NCBI GenBank assembly: GCA_044359525.1
Contig: JBIKLY010000021.1
Location: forward strand, 1-36,106
Source: CAJBIL01 sp044359525
Lineage (GTDB): Bacteria > Pseudomonadota > Gammaproteobacteria > Burkholderiales > Rhodocyclaceae
Length of the DNA: 36,106 nt
Reading direction: 5' to 3'
The notes beneath the pieces were generated by a model. That model was not told the DNA's origin. It worked only from the letters and a program-made list of their open reading frames with translations, and did no database searches. This document shows positions 23,785 through 32,910 of this stretch, piece by piece (position 1 is the first letter of the stretch; every line of letters begins with the position of its first letter). A program made the position numbers and the translations under genes.

Positions 23785-24834
23785 TTAAACGACGATGGTC
23801 TGCGCCTCACCCTCAGCGCGTGGCTGAATGCTGCCGATTTCGACAGCTTTTTCACCGGCGACGTGCAGCAGTTGCAGCGCCTGTGCAACGTTTTCACGCG
23901 CCACGACCACCACCATGCCAATGCCGCAGTTGAACACGCGGTGCATTTCATCCTCGGCCACGTTGCCTTCGCGCTGCAGCCAGTCGAACAGCTTGGGACG
24001 TTGCCATTTCGACTGATCGATGACCGCCTTGACGCCCTCCGGCAGGACGCGCGGCACGTTTTCAGTCAGGCCGCCACCCGTGATGTGCGCCATCCCTTTG
24101 ACCGGCAACACGGCCATCAGCGCAAGCAGCGGCTTCACGTAGATACGCGTCGGCGCCATGATCGCGTCGGCCAGTGTCCGTGTTTGCGTACCCTCGCCAT
24201 CGAAAGCAGCATCAAGATCCGGTTTTGCGCGCGCAATGATCTTGCGCACCAGCGAATAACCGTTGGAGTGGGCGCCGGAAGACGGCAGACCAAGCACCAC
24301 GTCACCCGCAACGATGGTCGAACCGCTGATGATTTTCGACTTCTCGACGACGCCAACGGCAAAACCGGCCAGATCATATTCGCCATCCGGGTACATGCCG
24401 GGCATTTCAGCCGTTTCGCCGCCGATGAGGGCGCAACCCGAATACTCGCAACCCTGCGCGATGCCTTTGACGACATCTGCGGCAGTATCGACGTCGAGCT
24501 TGCCGCAGGCAAAGTAGTCGAGAAAGAACAGCGGCTCGGCACCCTGTACCAGAATGTCGTTAACGCTCATCGCCACCAGATCGATGCCCACCGTGGCGTG
24601 CCGTTTGAGCTCGAAAGCCAGCTTGAGCTTGGTGCCAACGCCGTCGGTGCCGGAGACCAGCACCGGCTCCTGGTAGCGCTTGGGCACCTCGAACATTGCG
24701 CCAAAGCCGCCAATACCTGCGAGAACACCTTCGCGCATGGTCTTTCTGGCGAGCGGTTTGATGCGTTCGACGAGTTCGTCACCGGCGTCCATATCGACAC
24801 CGGCGTCACGATAAGAGAGGGAGTCCTGAGTCAT
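23785..24834 (-). CDS. purM: Phosphoribosylformylglycinamidine cyclo-ligase (AIR synthetase)
   Basis: 349 aa, normal length. Closes FGAM to AIR using ATP, the fifth step of purine synthesis. Seen: SYRDAGVDMDAGDELVERIK (phosphate loop region), GIGGFGAMFEVP, LVSGTDGVGTKLK, DLVAMSVNDI, GGETAEMPGMY, LPSSGAHSNGYSLVR and HITGGGLTENVPRVLP, covering both AIRS domains. The start is the ATG at 24832-24834; the upstream extension of the frame runs antisense to hda and is not real. It is divergent from hda across a short shared promoter region (24835-24979), an arrangement common in betaproteobacteria. Confidence 0.97.
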   Translation of the reverse strand: MTQDSLSYRDAGVDMDAGDELVERIKPLARKTMREGVLAGIGGFGAMFEVPKRYQEPVLVSGTDGVGTKLKLAFELKRHATVGIDLVAMSVNDILVQGAEPLFFLDYFACGKLDVDTAADVVKGIAQGCEYSGCALIGGETAEMPGMYPDGEYDLAGFAVGVVEKSKIISGSTIVAGDVVLGLPSSGAHSNGYSLVRKIIARAKPDLDAAFDGEGTQTRTLADAIMAPTRIYVKPLLALMAVLPVKGMAHITGGGLTENVPRVLPEGVKAVIDQSKWQRPKLFDWLQREGNVAEDEMHRVFNCGIGMVVVVARENVAQALQLLHVAGEKAVEIGSIQPRAEGEAQTIVV

Positions 24835-24875
24835 TTTGGTGGTTGTCCCGAGCAAGGCTGGCGAGTGCTGCGAAG

Positions 24876-24884
24876 TGCTAAAAT
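24876..24884 (+). promoter_or_regulatory. Extended -10 promoter candidate for hda
   Basis: TGCTAAAAT (extended -10, TGnTAAAAT) in the divergent purM/hda gap; transcription would start near 24891, about 89 nt before the hda ATG. No good -35 is seen, as is usual with extended -10 promoters. Confidence 0.35.
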
Positions 24885-24979
24885 GATCGACTTCGCTTGC
24901 AAAAACCGGAATTTTATCTGAAATGGCCGCCGCGCGCGCTGCTCGCAGCACAAGCCTTTCGTCAGAAACACCCCCTTCA

Positions 24980-25636
24980 ATGCGCCAACTGATCCTCGAC
25001 CTGCTGCCGGAAGCCGCGCCCAGCCTCGACAATTTTGTCGCCGGCAGCAATCTCGAAGCGCTGGCCGGGCTTGCCGCCTGGCTCGTGCCGGAGAACCGCG
25101 AACCCTTGCTCTTTCTGTGGGGCGAAGCCGGGGCGGGGAAGACGCATCTGCTGCGCGCCAGCGAAGCCCGCTACATCGACGCGATGGGCGACCCCGAACT
25201 GGGCGGTATCGGCGAGGCGCTGGATTTTTACGCAATCGACGGCATCGAGGCGCTCGGCGAAAGCGGACAAATCGCGCTGTTCAATCTGTTCAACCGGCTG
25301 CGCGCGGCGGGCGGTCGTTTGCTCGTTGCCGCCGCCGTACCGCCGCTGCAGCTCAAGCTGCGCGAGGATCTGCGCACGCGCCTTGGCTCCGGCCTCGTTT
25401 ATCGCCTGCAACCGCTGACCGATGCGGAAAAACTCGATGCAATCAGGGCGCAAGCCACCGCACGCGGCCTGCGCCTGCCGGTCGACGCGCTCAATTACCT
25501 GTTTGCCCGCGCACCGCGCGACATGCGCAGCCTGACCGCTTTCATGGTTGCACTTGATCGTTATTCGCTGGAGCACAAGCGCCCGATCACGCTACCTCTG
25601 TTGCGTGAAGTGCTACAAACCCCACTGGGAATCTGA
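24980..25636 (+). CDS. hda: DnaA regulatory inactivator Hda
   Basis: 218 aa. A DnaA-paralogue AAA+ protein that, bound to the DNA-loaded beta clamp, stimulates hydrolysis of DnaA-ATP and prevents re-initiation. The N-terminus MRQLILDLLP carries the clamp-binding motif QLILDL (residues 3-8). P-loop GEAGAGKT (48-55), Walker B-like FYAIDGIEAL, and the arginine-rich sensor region LKLREDLRTRLGSGLVYRL follow. The start was moved 19 codons into the longest frame to put the clamp motif at the N-terminus as in known Hda. A HAD gene follows after 1 base, suggesting one operon. Confidence 0.94.
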   Translation: MRQLILDLLPEAAPSLDNFVAGSNLEALAGLAAWLVPENREPLLFLWGEAGAGKTHLLRASEARYIDAMGDPELGGIGEALDFYAIDGIEALGESGQIALFNLFNRLRAAGGRLLVAAAVPPLQLKLREDLRTRLGSGLVYRLQPLTDAEKLDAIRAQATARGLRLPVDALNYLFARAPRDMRSLTAFMVALDRYSLEHKRPITLPLLREVLQTPLGI

Positions 25637-25637
25637 A

Positions 25638-26303
25638 ATGCAACTTGTCCTCTTTGACCTCGACAACACCCTGCTCGCCGGCGATAGCGACTTCGAATGG
25701 GCGCAATTCCTGATCGCCAAGGATGTTCTCGACCGCGAGCTGCATGAAGCGAAGAACCGCGGCTTCTTTGACGACTACAAGGCCGGCACGCTCGACATTC
25801 ACGCTTTTCTCGACTTCCAGCTGCAACCGCTGGCACGCCACACGCGCACCGAGCTCGATGCCTGGCATCGCGAGTTCATGATGACACGCATCCTGCCAAT
25901 TGCCGGCAACAAGGCGCGTGCGCTGGTACGCAGCCATCTGGACAGCGGCGCACTGTGCGCGGTCGTCACTGCGACCAATAGCTTCGTCACCGCACCGATT
26001 GCCCGCGAATTCGGTATCCCGCACCTGATCGCCACCATTCCTGCACAAAAGGACGGCCAATTCACCGGCCAGCCGCGTGGCACGCCATCGTTCCGCGAAG
26101 GCAAAATCAGCCGCGTTGAAGACTGGCTCGAAGCAATGGGCCTGTGGTGGAGCAGCTTCGAACGCAGCTGGTTCTACAGCGACTCACACAACGACCTGCC
26201 GCTGATGGGCAAGGTCAGCGACCCGGTGGCGGTCGATCCCGACGAAAAACTCCACGCCCACGCCACCGCCGCCGGCTGGCCGATCCTGAGCCTGCGCGGT
26301 TGA
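25638..26303 (+). CDS. HAD-superfamily hydrolase, subfamily IB
   Basis: 221 aa. SerB/CicA-like phosphatase. Motif I DLDNTLLAGDSDFEW (Asp7, Asp9), motif II VVTATNSF, motif III Lys in EGKISRVEDWLEAMG, motif IV FYSDSHNDLPLM. A helical cap is inserted after motif I. Proteins of this branch, next to hda and pcnB, are annotated as HAD-IB family hydrolases; the physiological substrate is not established. The ATG follows the hda stop by 1 base. Confidence 0.9.
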   Translation: MQLVLFDLDNTLLAGDSDFEWAQFLIAKDVLDRELHEAKNRGFFDDYKAGTLDIHAFLDFQLQPLARHTRTELDAWHREFMMTRILPIAGNKARALVRSHLDSGALCAVVTATNSFVTAPIAREFGIPHLIATIPAQKDGQFTGQPRGTPSFREGKISRVEDWLEAMGLWWSSFERSWFYSDSHNDLPLMGKVSDPVAVDPDEKLHAHATAAGWPILSLRG

Positions 26304-26323
26304 TGGAAGCGGCATTTAAATCT

Positions 26324-26412
26324 ACCGCAGAGGTAACGCAGAGAAAAACAAGAGCTTTCGATGTTTTCGCTCTTCTCTGCGTTACCTCTGCGTCTCTGCG
26401 ACTCTGCGGTGA
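26324..26412. repeat. CGCAGAGG hairpin repeat (full copy)
   Basis: Left arm ACCGCAGAGGTAACGCAGAG (26324-26343) pairs with the right arm in 26374-26412 (CTCTGCGTTACCTCTGCG then CTCTGCG repeats). The innermost 19 bp are perfectly complementary, while the right arm has two extra 9-bp units. Central loop ~30 nt. It lies 20 bases after the HAD stop and about 100 bases before pcnB, inside what would otherwise be one operon, and is followed by a seven-T run (26414-26420) that might make it a leaky terminator. Confidence 0.75.
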
Positions 26413-26515
26413 GTTTTTTTCAAACACTCTCGTCAGGTAAGCGCCTGATTTCCAGCAAAACATCCGCTATCATGGCGTTCTTTTGCCGTACCGCACCATC
26501 AACAAGAAACGAGCG

Positions 26516-27904
26516 ATGATTCGTAAATTTATCTCCCGCGTCCTTGGACGCAAGCCGCCCGGCGCCCATGGCGAGCCGGCTGTCCTCCCGGTTGGCAAAC
26601 ACGGCGTGCGCCGTGACAGCATCAGCAGCGGTAGCCGGCGTACGGTGGAAACATTGCAGGAGCATGGTTACCTGGCCTACGTCGTCGGTGGCGCGGTGCG
26701 CGATCTGCTGGCCGGCTTCACACCCAAGGACTACGACGTGGCGACCAATGCCACGCCGGAGCAGGTACGCCATTGCTTCCGCCGCTCGCGCATCATTGGC
26801 CGGCGCTTCCAGATTGTCCATGTGCTGATGGGGTCAGAAACCATCGAGGTCACCACCTTCCGCGGGCACCACAGCGAAGCGGACAAGAGCCTCGCCAAGA
26901 ACACCACCCACCACAACAGCAAGGCGCATACCGATGCGCAAGGCCGCGTGCTGCGCGACAACGTCTTCGGCAACCAGATGGAAGACGCGGCGCGCCGCGA
27001 TTTCACGGTCAATGCGCTGTACTACGACCCGGTCTCCGAAACGATCATCGACTATCACCACGGCGTCGCCGACATCAAGGCGAAAACCCTGCGCATGATC
27101 GGCGACCCGCCGACGCGCTACCGTGAAGACCCGGTGCGCATGCTGCGCGCCGTGCGCCTCTCGGCCAAACTCGGCCTGACCATCGAGCCGGCAACTGCCC
27201 GGCCGATTCGCGAAATGTCCGAGCTGATCGGCAACGTGCCGCCGTCGCGCCTCTTTGACGAGATGCTCAAACTGCTGACCTCGGGCTACGCCGTCAAGTG
27301 CGTTACCCAGTTGCGCGCCGAGGGCCTGCATCACGGCCTGCTGCCGCTGCTCGACGTCATTCTCGAACAGCCGCTCGGTGAACGTTTCGTCATGCTGGCG
27401 CTGGAAAGCACCGACCGGCGCGTGCACGAAAACAAACCAATTTCGCCCGGCTTCCTCTTTGCCACGCTGCTCTGGCACGAAGTGCTGGCCAAGTGGGCAG
27501 CGATCCAGGCGCGCGGCGAACGCGGCATTCCGGCGCTGTTTCTGGCGATGGACGAAGTGCTCGATGTGCAAGCTGAAAAGCTCGCCATCACGCGCCGTAT
27601 CGCCGGTGACATCAAGGACATCTGGGCGCTGCAACCGCGCTTCGAGCAACGCTCGGGCAAGCGCCCCTACGGCGTGCTTGAACAACCGCGCTTCAAGGCC
27701 GGCTACGACTTCCTGCTGCTGCGCGGCGAATCCGGCGAAATCGACAGCGAAATCAGCGAATGGTGGACCGACTTTCTCGACGCCAACGACGACGCCCGCG
27801 CCGCCATGCTGTTGCCGCAACAACCGGGCGAAGCGAAAAAACGCCGGCGTCGCAAGCGCAAGCCGGCAGGCGGTGGTGCACCCGAACCAGGCAGCCCGGA
27901 ATAA
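26516..27904 (+). CDS. pcnB: Poly(A) polymerase I
   Basis: 462 aa. Adds 3' poly(A) tails to RNA, marking it for decay. Class II nucleotidyltransferase: GGAVRD (58-63), metal-binding Asp72 and Asp74 in KDYDVAT, FRRSRIIGRRFQIVHV, RDFTVNALYYD, and RYREDPVRMLRAVRLSAKLG in the neck domain. The RRSRIIGRRFQIVHV form and the strongly basic C-terminal tail (RRRRKRKP) indicate a poly(A) polymerase rather than a CCA-adding enzyme. The start ATG 26516 is 11 codons inside the longest frame. folK follows closely, as in many proteobacteria. Confidence 0.95.
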   Translation: MIRKFISRVLGRKPPGAHGEPAVLPVGKHGVRRDSISSGSRRTVETLQEHGYLAYVVGGAVRDLLAGFTPKDYDVATNATPEQVRHCFRRSRIIGRRFQIVHVLMGSETIEVTTFRGHHSEADKSLAKNTTHHNSKAHTDAQGRVLRDNVFGNQMEDAARRDFTVNALYYDPVSETIIDYHHGVADIKAKTLRMIGDPPTRYREDPVRMLRAVRLSAKLGLTIEPATARPIREMSELIGNVPPSRLFDEMLKLLTSGYAVKCVTQLRAEGLHHGLLPLLDVILEQPLGERFVMLALESTDRRVHENKPISPGFLFATLLWHEVLAKWAAIQARGERGIPALFLAMDEVLDVQAEKLAITRRIAGDIKDIWALQPRFEQRSGKRPYGVLEQPRFKAGYDFLLLRGESGEIDSEISEWWTDFLDANDDARAAMLLPQQPGEAKKRRRRKRKPAGGGAPEPGSPE

Positions 27905-27932
27905 CGCACCAGGACGCTCGAAAGTCAGGCGC

Positions 27933-28448
27933 ATGTCTATTTCGCCCCAACCTCCGGCACTCGCCTTTGTCGCACTCGGCGCCAATCTGGATGACCCGGT
28001 TGCCCAAGTGCGTGCCGCCGGCGAAGCACTGGCCGAACTGCCGCAGTCAAAACTCCTGCGCATCTCCTCGCTCTACCGCACAACACCGGTCGGCATCCAC
28101 GGTCAGCCGGATTTCATCAACGCTGTTGCCGCGCTTGAAACGCAGCTTGCGCCGCACGAATTGCTCACCGCCCTGTTCGCGGTCGAAGCGCACTTCGGCC
28201 GCCGTCGTGATTTTCACCACGCGCCACGCACGCTGGATCTCGACCTGCTGCTTTTTGACGAACAAACAATCGTCAGCGAACAGCTCTGTCTGCCGCACCC
28301 GCGCATGCACCTGCGCGCCTTTGTCCTCGCACCGCTACTGGAGATCGCTCCCGGCTGTCTGATTCCCGGACGCGGCAGCGCCGCCGCCTGGCTCGCTGCA
28401 GTGAGCATGCAGCACATTGAACGCATCGCCCCGGTCCCGACATGCTGA
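27933..28448 (+). CDS. folK: 6-Hydroxymethyl-7,8-dihydropterin pyrophosphokinase (HPPK)
   Basis: 171 aa. Transfers pyrophosphate from ATP to the pterin in folate synthesis. Seen: FVALGANLDDP at the N-terminus, SSLYRTTPVG, QPDFINAV, and the signature RRRDFHHAPRTLDLDLLLF with metal-binding Asp102 and Asp104, then LPHPRMHLRAFVLAPL. The reading frame is open far upstream inside pcnB (other frame); the true start is ATG 27933, 28 bases after the pcnB stop. It overlaps the next gene by 7 bases. Confidence 0.96.
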   Translation: MSISPQPPALAFVALGANLDDPVAQVRAAGEALAELPQSKLLRISSLYRTTPVGIHGQPDFINAVAALETQLAPHELLTALFAVEAHFGRRRDFHHAPRTLDLDLLLFDEQTIVSEQLCLPHPRMHLRAFVLAPLLEIAPGCLIPGRGSAAAWLAAVSMQHIERIAPVPTC

Positions 28449-28792
28449 AAATCCCTGTCCTCTGGCAAACCGTGCTGCTGCTGACAGCCTCGAATGTCTT
28501 CATGACCTTCGCCTGGTACGCGCACCTCAAGCACCTGAACGATCGCCCGTGGTGGCTCGCTGCGCTGATTTCGTGGGGCATTGCGCTTTTTGAATATCTG
28601 CTGCAGGTGCCGGCCAACCGCATCGGCCACACCGAACTGTCGCTCGCCCAGTTAAAGATCCTGCAGGAAGTAATTACGCTGACGCTTTTTGTCCCTTTTG
28701 TCGTTTTTTATATGCAACAACCGCTCAAGCTTGACTATCTATGGGCAGCTCTGTGTATCCTAGGCGCTGTGTATTTTGTATTTCGTTCGTAA
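28442..28792 (+). CDS. DUF486 (DMT-like) small membrane protein
   Basis: 116 aa with four hydrophobic segments (about residues 5-25, 37-56, 67-88, 94-114). TFAWYAHLKHL, WGIALFEYLLQVPANRIG and LSLAQLKILQEVITL are the recognisable family blocks of DUF486, a branch related to small drug/metabolite transporters. The transport substrate is unknown. The ATG lies inside the end of folK (7-base overlap), so it is translationally linked to the folate/pcnB transcript. Confidence 0.88.
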   Translation: MLKIPVLWQTVLLLTASNVFMTFAWYAHLKHLNDRPWWLAALISWGIALFEYLLQVPANRIGHTELSLAQLKILQEVITLTLFVPFVVFYMQQPLKLDYLWAALCILGAVYFVFRS

Positions 28793-28811
28793 ATAATCGG
28801 GGAGGTGTGTC

Positions 28812-29936
28812 ATGGGGCTATTCGGGAATTCCTCGCGTGAAACAGAGCTGCGTCAGCAACTCGAAGCCGCGCAAAGTGAAGTTGTCAATTTGAAACAGCA
28901 ACTCACCTCGCTCGAAGCGGAGCGCAAGTCGATCGAAGATCGCTACAACGCAGCGGCATCCGTCAGCAAGGGCTGGGAGGATTTACTGCAGAACTTCGGC
29001 CACTTCGGCAACAGCTTGGTCGAATCGCAATCGAGTATCTCGGCAATGGCCACGACCATGAAAGAAGAAATCGTCGCCGCCACGAAGACTGCGGAGATGT
29101 CCAGCATCAGCCGTGACCTGATGCGCAAACTCAGTGACAATCTGAGTCTGCTGGCTGGCAACTCGCATGGCACCATGGCGCAGGTTGAAGGATTGAGCAC
29201 CAGCGCCGAGAAAATTGGCGGCATTGTCAATCTGATCAAGGAAATTGCCGACCAGACCAACCTGCTTGCACTCAATGCGGCAATCGAAGCGGCGCGTGCC
29301 GGCGAAGCTGGGCGAGGTTTTGCCGTGGTTGCCGACGAAGTACGCAAACTGGCCGAACGCACAACCAAGGCCACCAGCGACATTTCTGCGCTGATCGGCA
29401 CGATCAAGCACGACACACTGCAGGCCAAGGACAGCATGTCCAACCTCGCCAGCCAGGCCGATGACTTCGGCCATCAGGGAACTTCAGCAACCGAACACAT
29501 TGACGGCATCCTCGGCCTGTCGAAAAAAATGGAGCTGGCAATCGCCGGTGCCGGACTGCAAAGCTTTACCGAGCTGGCCAAGATCGACCACCTCGTTTAC
29601 AAATTCGAAGTTTACAAAGTCTTCATGGGCATCTCCGACAAGAAAGCCGATGACTTCGCCACCGACAAGAACAGCCGCTTGGGCCGCTGGTACTACGAAG
29701 GCGACGGCAGGAACTGCTTCTCCAAGCTCGATGGTTACCAGGCGTTGGAAGCACCACACCAGCGGGTGCATCAGTTGGGTCGCGAAGCTATTGCCCGGCT
29801 ACTCGGTGGCGATTTCAGCGCCGGCGCAGAGCAACTCACGCGCATGGAAGAGGCCAGCATGGAAGCTCTTTCCTGCCTCAGCCGCATAGCCGCCGCCGGG
29901 GCAAACGACCCATCCGTGCTGTGCGCGCAAAAATAA
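28812..29936 (+). CDS. Soluble methyl-accepting chemotaxis protein with CZB-like domain
   Basis: 374 aa, no membrane segment. An N-terminal coiled coil (about 8-50) is followed by a compact MCP signalling hairpin with the tip EIADQTNLLALNAAIEAARA (144-163), GRGFAVVADEVRKLAERT, and a C-terminal chemoreceptor zinc-binding (CZB) fold. The tip contacts CheA/CheW. CZB ligands: His260 (KIDHLVYK), His316 and His320 (APHQRVH) are kept, but the Cys that precedes RLGRWYY in most members is Ser288. CZB domains sense zinc and, through that Cys, hypochlorous acid; the substitution predicts altered sensing. SD GGGGAGG precedes the ATG. No other chemotaxis gene is nearby. Confidence 0.92.
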   Translation: MGLFGNSSRETELRQQLEAAQSEVVNLKQQLTSLEAERKSIEDRYNAAASVSKGWEDLLQNFGHFGNSLVESQSSISAMATTMKEEIVAATKTAEMSSISRDLMRKLSDNLSLLAGNSHGTMAQVEGLSTSAEKIGGIVNLIKEIADQTNLLALNAAIEAARAGEAGRGFAVVADEVRKLAERTTKATSDISALIGTIKHDTLQAKDSMSNLASQADDFGHQGTSATEHIDGILGLSKKMELAIAGAGLQSFTELAKIDHLVYKFEVYKVFMGISDKKADDFATDKNSRLGRWYYEGDGRNCFSKLDGYQALEAPHQRVHQLGREAIARLLGGDFSAGAEQLTRMEEASMEALSCLSRIAAAGANDPSVLCAQK

Positions 29937-29948
29937 GCACCTGCTTCG

Positions 29949-30599
29949 ATGAGGAAAAACCCGCTCGCGGCGGCACGTCACATTGTTGTTGAAGGCCCGA
30001 TCGGCGTCGGCAAGACCAGTCTTGCCCGACGCCTGGCGGAGCATCTCGAAGCCAGACCATTTCTGGAACAACCGGAACTCAATCCATTCCTGAGCCGCTT
30101 CTACCAGGATCAGCGCCGCTTTGCCTTGCAGACACAGCTATTCTTTCTTTTTCAACGCCTTGACCAGTTACGCGAGCTCTCACAGCCTGATTTCTTTACG
30201 CAGACGGTCGTCGCCGACTACCTGCTTGAGAAAGACCCGCTCTTCGCTCTGCTGACGCTCAACGACGATGAGTACACGCTGTACCGGAAAATTTACGACC
30301 ACATCTCACCGCAAATGGCATCGCCGGATCTGGTGATTTATCTACAGGCAAGACCGGAAACATTGATCGCCCGCGTACGCAAACGCGGTATCGATATGGA
30401 ACGCAAGATAAGCGATGCCTACCTGACCGTTCTTGCCGAAAGCTATACCCGCTTTTTCCACAACTATGCTGCGGCGCCAGTAATGGTGGTCAACTCCGAA
30501 AATCTTAATTTCGTCGACAACGACGATGATTTCCATTTGCTTGTCCAGCGTATCGAATCGATGCGCGGACACCGCGAGTACTTCAACCGGGGAGAGTAG
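29949..30599 (+). CDS. Deoxynucleoside kinase family protein
   Basis: 216 aa. P-loop GPIGVGKT (16-23) in HIVVEGPIGVGKTSLARRL, then FLEQPELNPFLSRFYQD, FALQTQLFFLFQRLDQL, the DRS-like region VVADYLLEKDPLFA, and the lid RVRKRGIDMER. These fit the deoxyguanosine/deoxyadenosine kinase group, which phosphorylates deoxynucleosides for salvage; exact base preference is uncertain. It sits directly before panB, as commonly seen in betaproteobacterial folK/pan clusters, and ends 4 bases before the panB ATG. No dedicated SD is obvious. Confidence 0.88.
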   Translation: MRKNPLAAARHIVVEGPIGVGKTSLARRLAEHLEARPFLEQPELNPFLSRFYQDQRRFALQTQLFFLFQRLDQLRELSQPDFFTQTVVADYLLEKDPLFALLTLNDDEYTLYRKIYDHISPQMASPDLVIYLQARPETLIARVRKRGIDMERKISDAYLTVLAESYTRFFHNYAAAPVMVVNSENLNFVDNDDDFHLLVQRIESMRGHREYFNRGE

Positions 30600-30603
30600 C
30601 GCC

Positions 30604-31416
30604 ATGTCCACCCACGTTGTTACGCGTCGAATGACGCACGTCGACCTCGAAAAGATGCGTGTTGCCGGTGAAAAAATCGCCGTCCTCACCTGCTATGACG
30701 CAAGCTTCGCGCGACTCTGCGACAGCGCGGGAGTAGATGTTCTGCTGATCGGCGATTCGCTCGGCATGGTGCTGCAGGGCCACGACTCGACACTGCCCGT
30801 CAGCCTCGCCGATATCGCCTATCACACCAGCGCGGTGGCTCGTGGCTGCCAGCGCCCCCTAGTAATTGCCGACATGCCCTTTGGCAGCTTCCAGGAAAGC
30901 CCGCAGCTCGCCTTCCGCCACGCCGCGACACTGATGGCCGCCGGCGCCCAGATGGTCAAGCTTGAGGGCGGTGTAGACATGGCAGAGACAACCCGATTTC
31001 TCACGTCACGCGGCATTCCGGTGTGCGCTCACGTCGGCCTCACGCCGCAATCGGTCCATCAACTGGGCGGTTACCGCGTGCAGGGTAAGAATGATTCCGG
31101 TGCAGCCAGGCTGATCGCCGACGCCCTTTCACAACAGGAGGCCGGGGCTTCTCTCATCGTGTTTGAGGCGATACCCGAAGCACTTGCTGCTGAAGCCACA
31201 CTAAAACTCAACATCCCGACCATCGGCATCGGCGCCAGCAAGGAATGCTCAGGCCAGGTGCTGGTCCTGCACGACATGCTCGACATTTCAGGCGGCAAGA
31301 AGGCGCGTTTTGTCAAAAATTTCATGTCCGGACAAGCATCCGTCGCCGCCGCCATCGCAGCCTATGTCGCAGCGGTCAAGGATGGCAGCTTCCCGGCACC
31401 GGAGCATTGCTACTGA
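30604..31416 (+). CDS. panB: 3-Methyl-2-oxobutanoate hydroxymethyltransferase
   Basis: 270 aa, normal length. Makes ketopantoate from alpha-ketoisovalerate and methylene-tetrahydrofolate, the first step of pantothenate synthesis. Seen: KIAVLTCYDASFARLCDSAG, LIGDSLGMVLQGHDSTLPV with the metal-site Asp, ADMPFGSF, KLEGG, HVGLTPQSVHQLGGYRVQGK, and FEAIP ... PTIGIGA. The start ATG 30604 follows the SD GGGGAG (30591-30596) at the end of the kinase gene; the longer frame overlaps that gene and is not real. It shares folate chemistry with folK upstream. Confidence 0.97.
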   Translation: MSTHVVTRRMTHVDLEKMRVAGEKIAVLTCYDASFARLCDSAGVDVLLIGDSLGMVLQGHDSTLPVSLADIAYHTSAVARGCQRPLVIADMPFGSFQESPQLAFRHAATLMAAGAQMVKLEGGVDMAETTRFLTSRGIPVCAHVGLTPQSVHQLGGYRVQGKNDSGAARLIADALSQQEAGASLIVFEAIPEALAAEATLKLNIPTIGIGASKECSGQVLVLHDMLDISGGKKARFVKNFMSGQASVAAAIAAYVAAVKDGSFPAPEHCY

Positions 31417-31432
31417 CATGAACCCAAGCGCC

Positions 31433-31533
31433 TTCAACACGGAGTACAAGGAGACACAGAGATCACGGAGAAAAGCAGAGCAATATTTCTCTACGCTCTG
31501 TGTTCTCTGTGTCTCCGTGCTCTCTGTGTTGAA
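31433..31533. repeat. CACAGAGA hairpin repeat (full copy)
   Basis: Left arm TTCAACACGGAG...CACGGAG (31433-31470) pairs with the right arm ending CTCTGTGTTGAA (31522-31533); units are CACAGAG/CACGGAG variants of the CGCAGAG repeats elsewhere. It lies between panB and panC, 16 bases after the panB stop. Its right edge runs straight into the panC SD (AAAGAGG, 31532-31538), so folding of the repeat could affect panC translation. Confidence 0.78.
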
Positions 31534-31546
31534 AGAGGTTTAACCC

Positions 31547-32389
<843 letters not shown>

Positions 32390-32458
32390 CTTGCTCGTTG
32401 ACACGCGACAATTTGCCGCTACAATGCCCTTCCCCCAACTCCTCGCACGGGTGAAACC

Positions 32459-32842
32459 ATGCAGAGAACGATGCTGAAGTCGAAGCTGCACCGCGTAACA
32501 ACCACGCATGCTGAACTTCATTACGAAGGTTCATGCGCGATTGACGAGGATCTGCTCGATGCTGCCAATATCCGTGAATACGAACAGATTGACATCTGGA
32601 ACGTAAACAACGGAGAACGCTTTACAACCTACGCGATTCGCGCAGAACGCGGGTCGGGCGTCATCTCGGTCAATGGCTCTGCCGCGCGTCGCGCTGCGCC
32701 CGGCGACATTCTGATCATTGCCACCTTCGCCGTTTACAACGAAGTCGAGCTGGCCAAATACGCGCCGGATCTGATCTACGTCGATTCGCAAAACCGCATT
32801 GCCCGCAAGGGCCACGCCATTCCAACACAAGCTGCCGCCTGA
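32459..32842 (+). CDS. panD: Aspartate 1-decarboxylase proenzyme
   Basis: 127 aa, normal length. Makes beta-alanine for PanC. The proenzyme self-cleaves between Gly24 and Ser25 (HYEGSCAIDED) to create the pyruvoyl group; both residues sit at the canonical positions when translation begins at MQRTMLKSK, which fixes the start. LLDAANIREYEQIDIWNVNNG, GSGVISVNGSAARR and PGDILIIATFA follow the family. It completes panB-panC-panD and is closed by a strong palindromic terminator. Confidence 0.97.
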   Translation: MQRTMLKSKLHRVTTTHAELHYEGSCAIDEDLLDAANIREYEQIDIWNVNNGERFTTYAIRAERGSGVISVNGSAARRAAPGDILIIATFAVYNEVELAKYAPDLIYVDSQNRIARKGHAIPTQAAA

Positions 32843-32854
32843 TCTGCTACGCAG

Positions 32855-32894
32855 GCACAAAAAAGCCGCGACCCGGGTCGCGGCTTTTTTGTGC
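32855..32894. terminator. Perfect 40-bp bidirectional terminator
   Basis: A perfect 20+20 palindrome with no loop spacer: GCAC, six A, GCCGCGACCC and its complement. A six-T run follows the GC-rich stem on either strand, so it can end both panD (plus) and the NYN gene (minus), which converge here. Confidence 0.93.
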
Positions 32895-32910
32895 CTATTT
32901 TTCGCCACAC

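Noticed and set aside
26834..28063. 409-codon minus-strand frame across pcnB and folK
   Set aside because: Antisense to two confident genes and without recognisable motifs.
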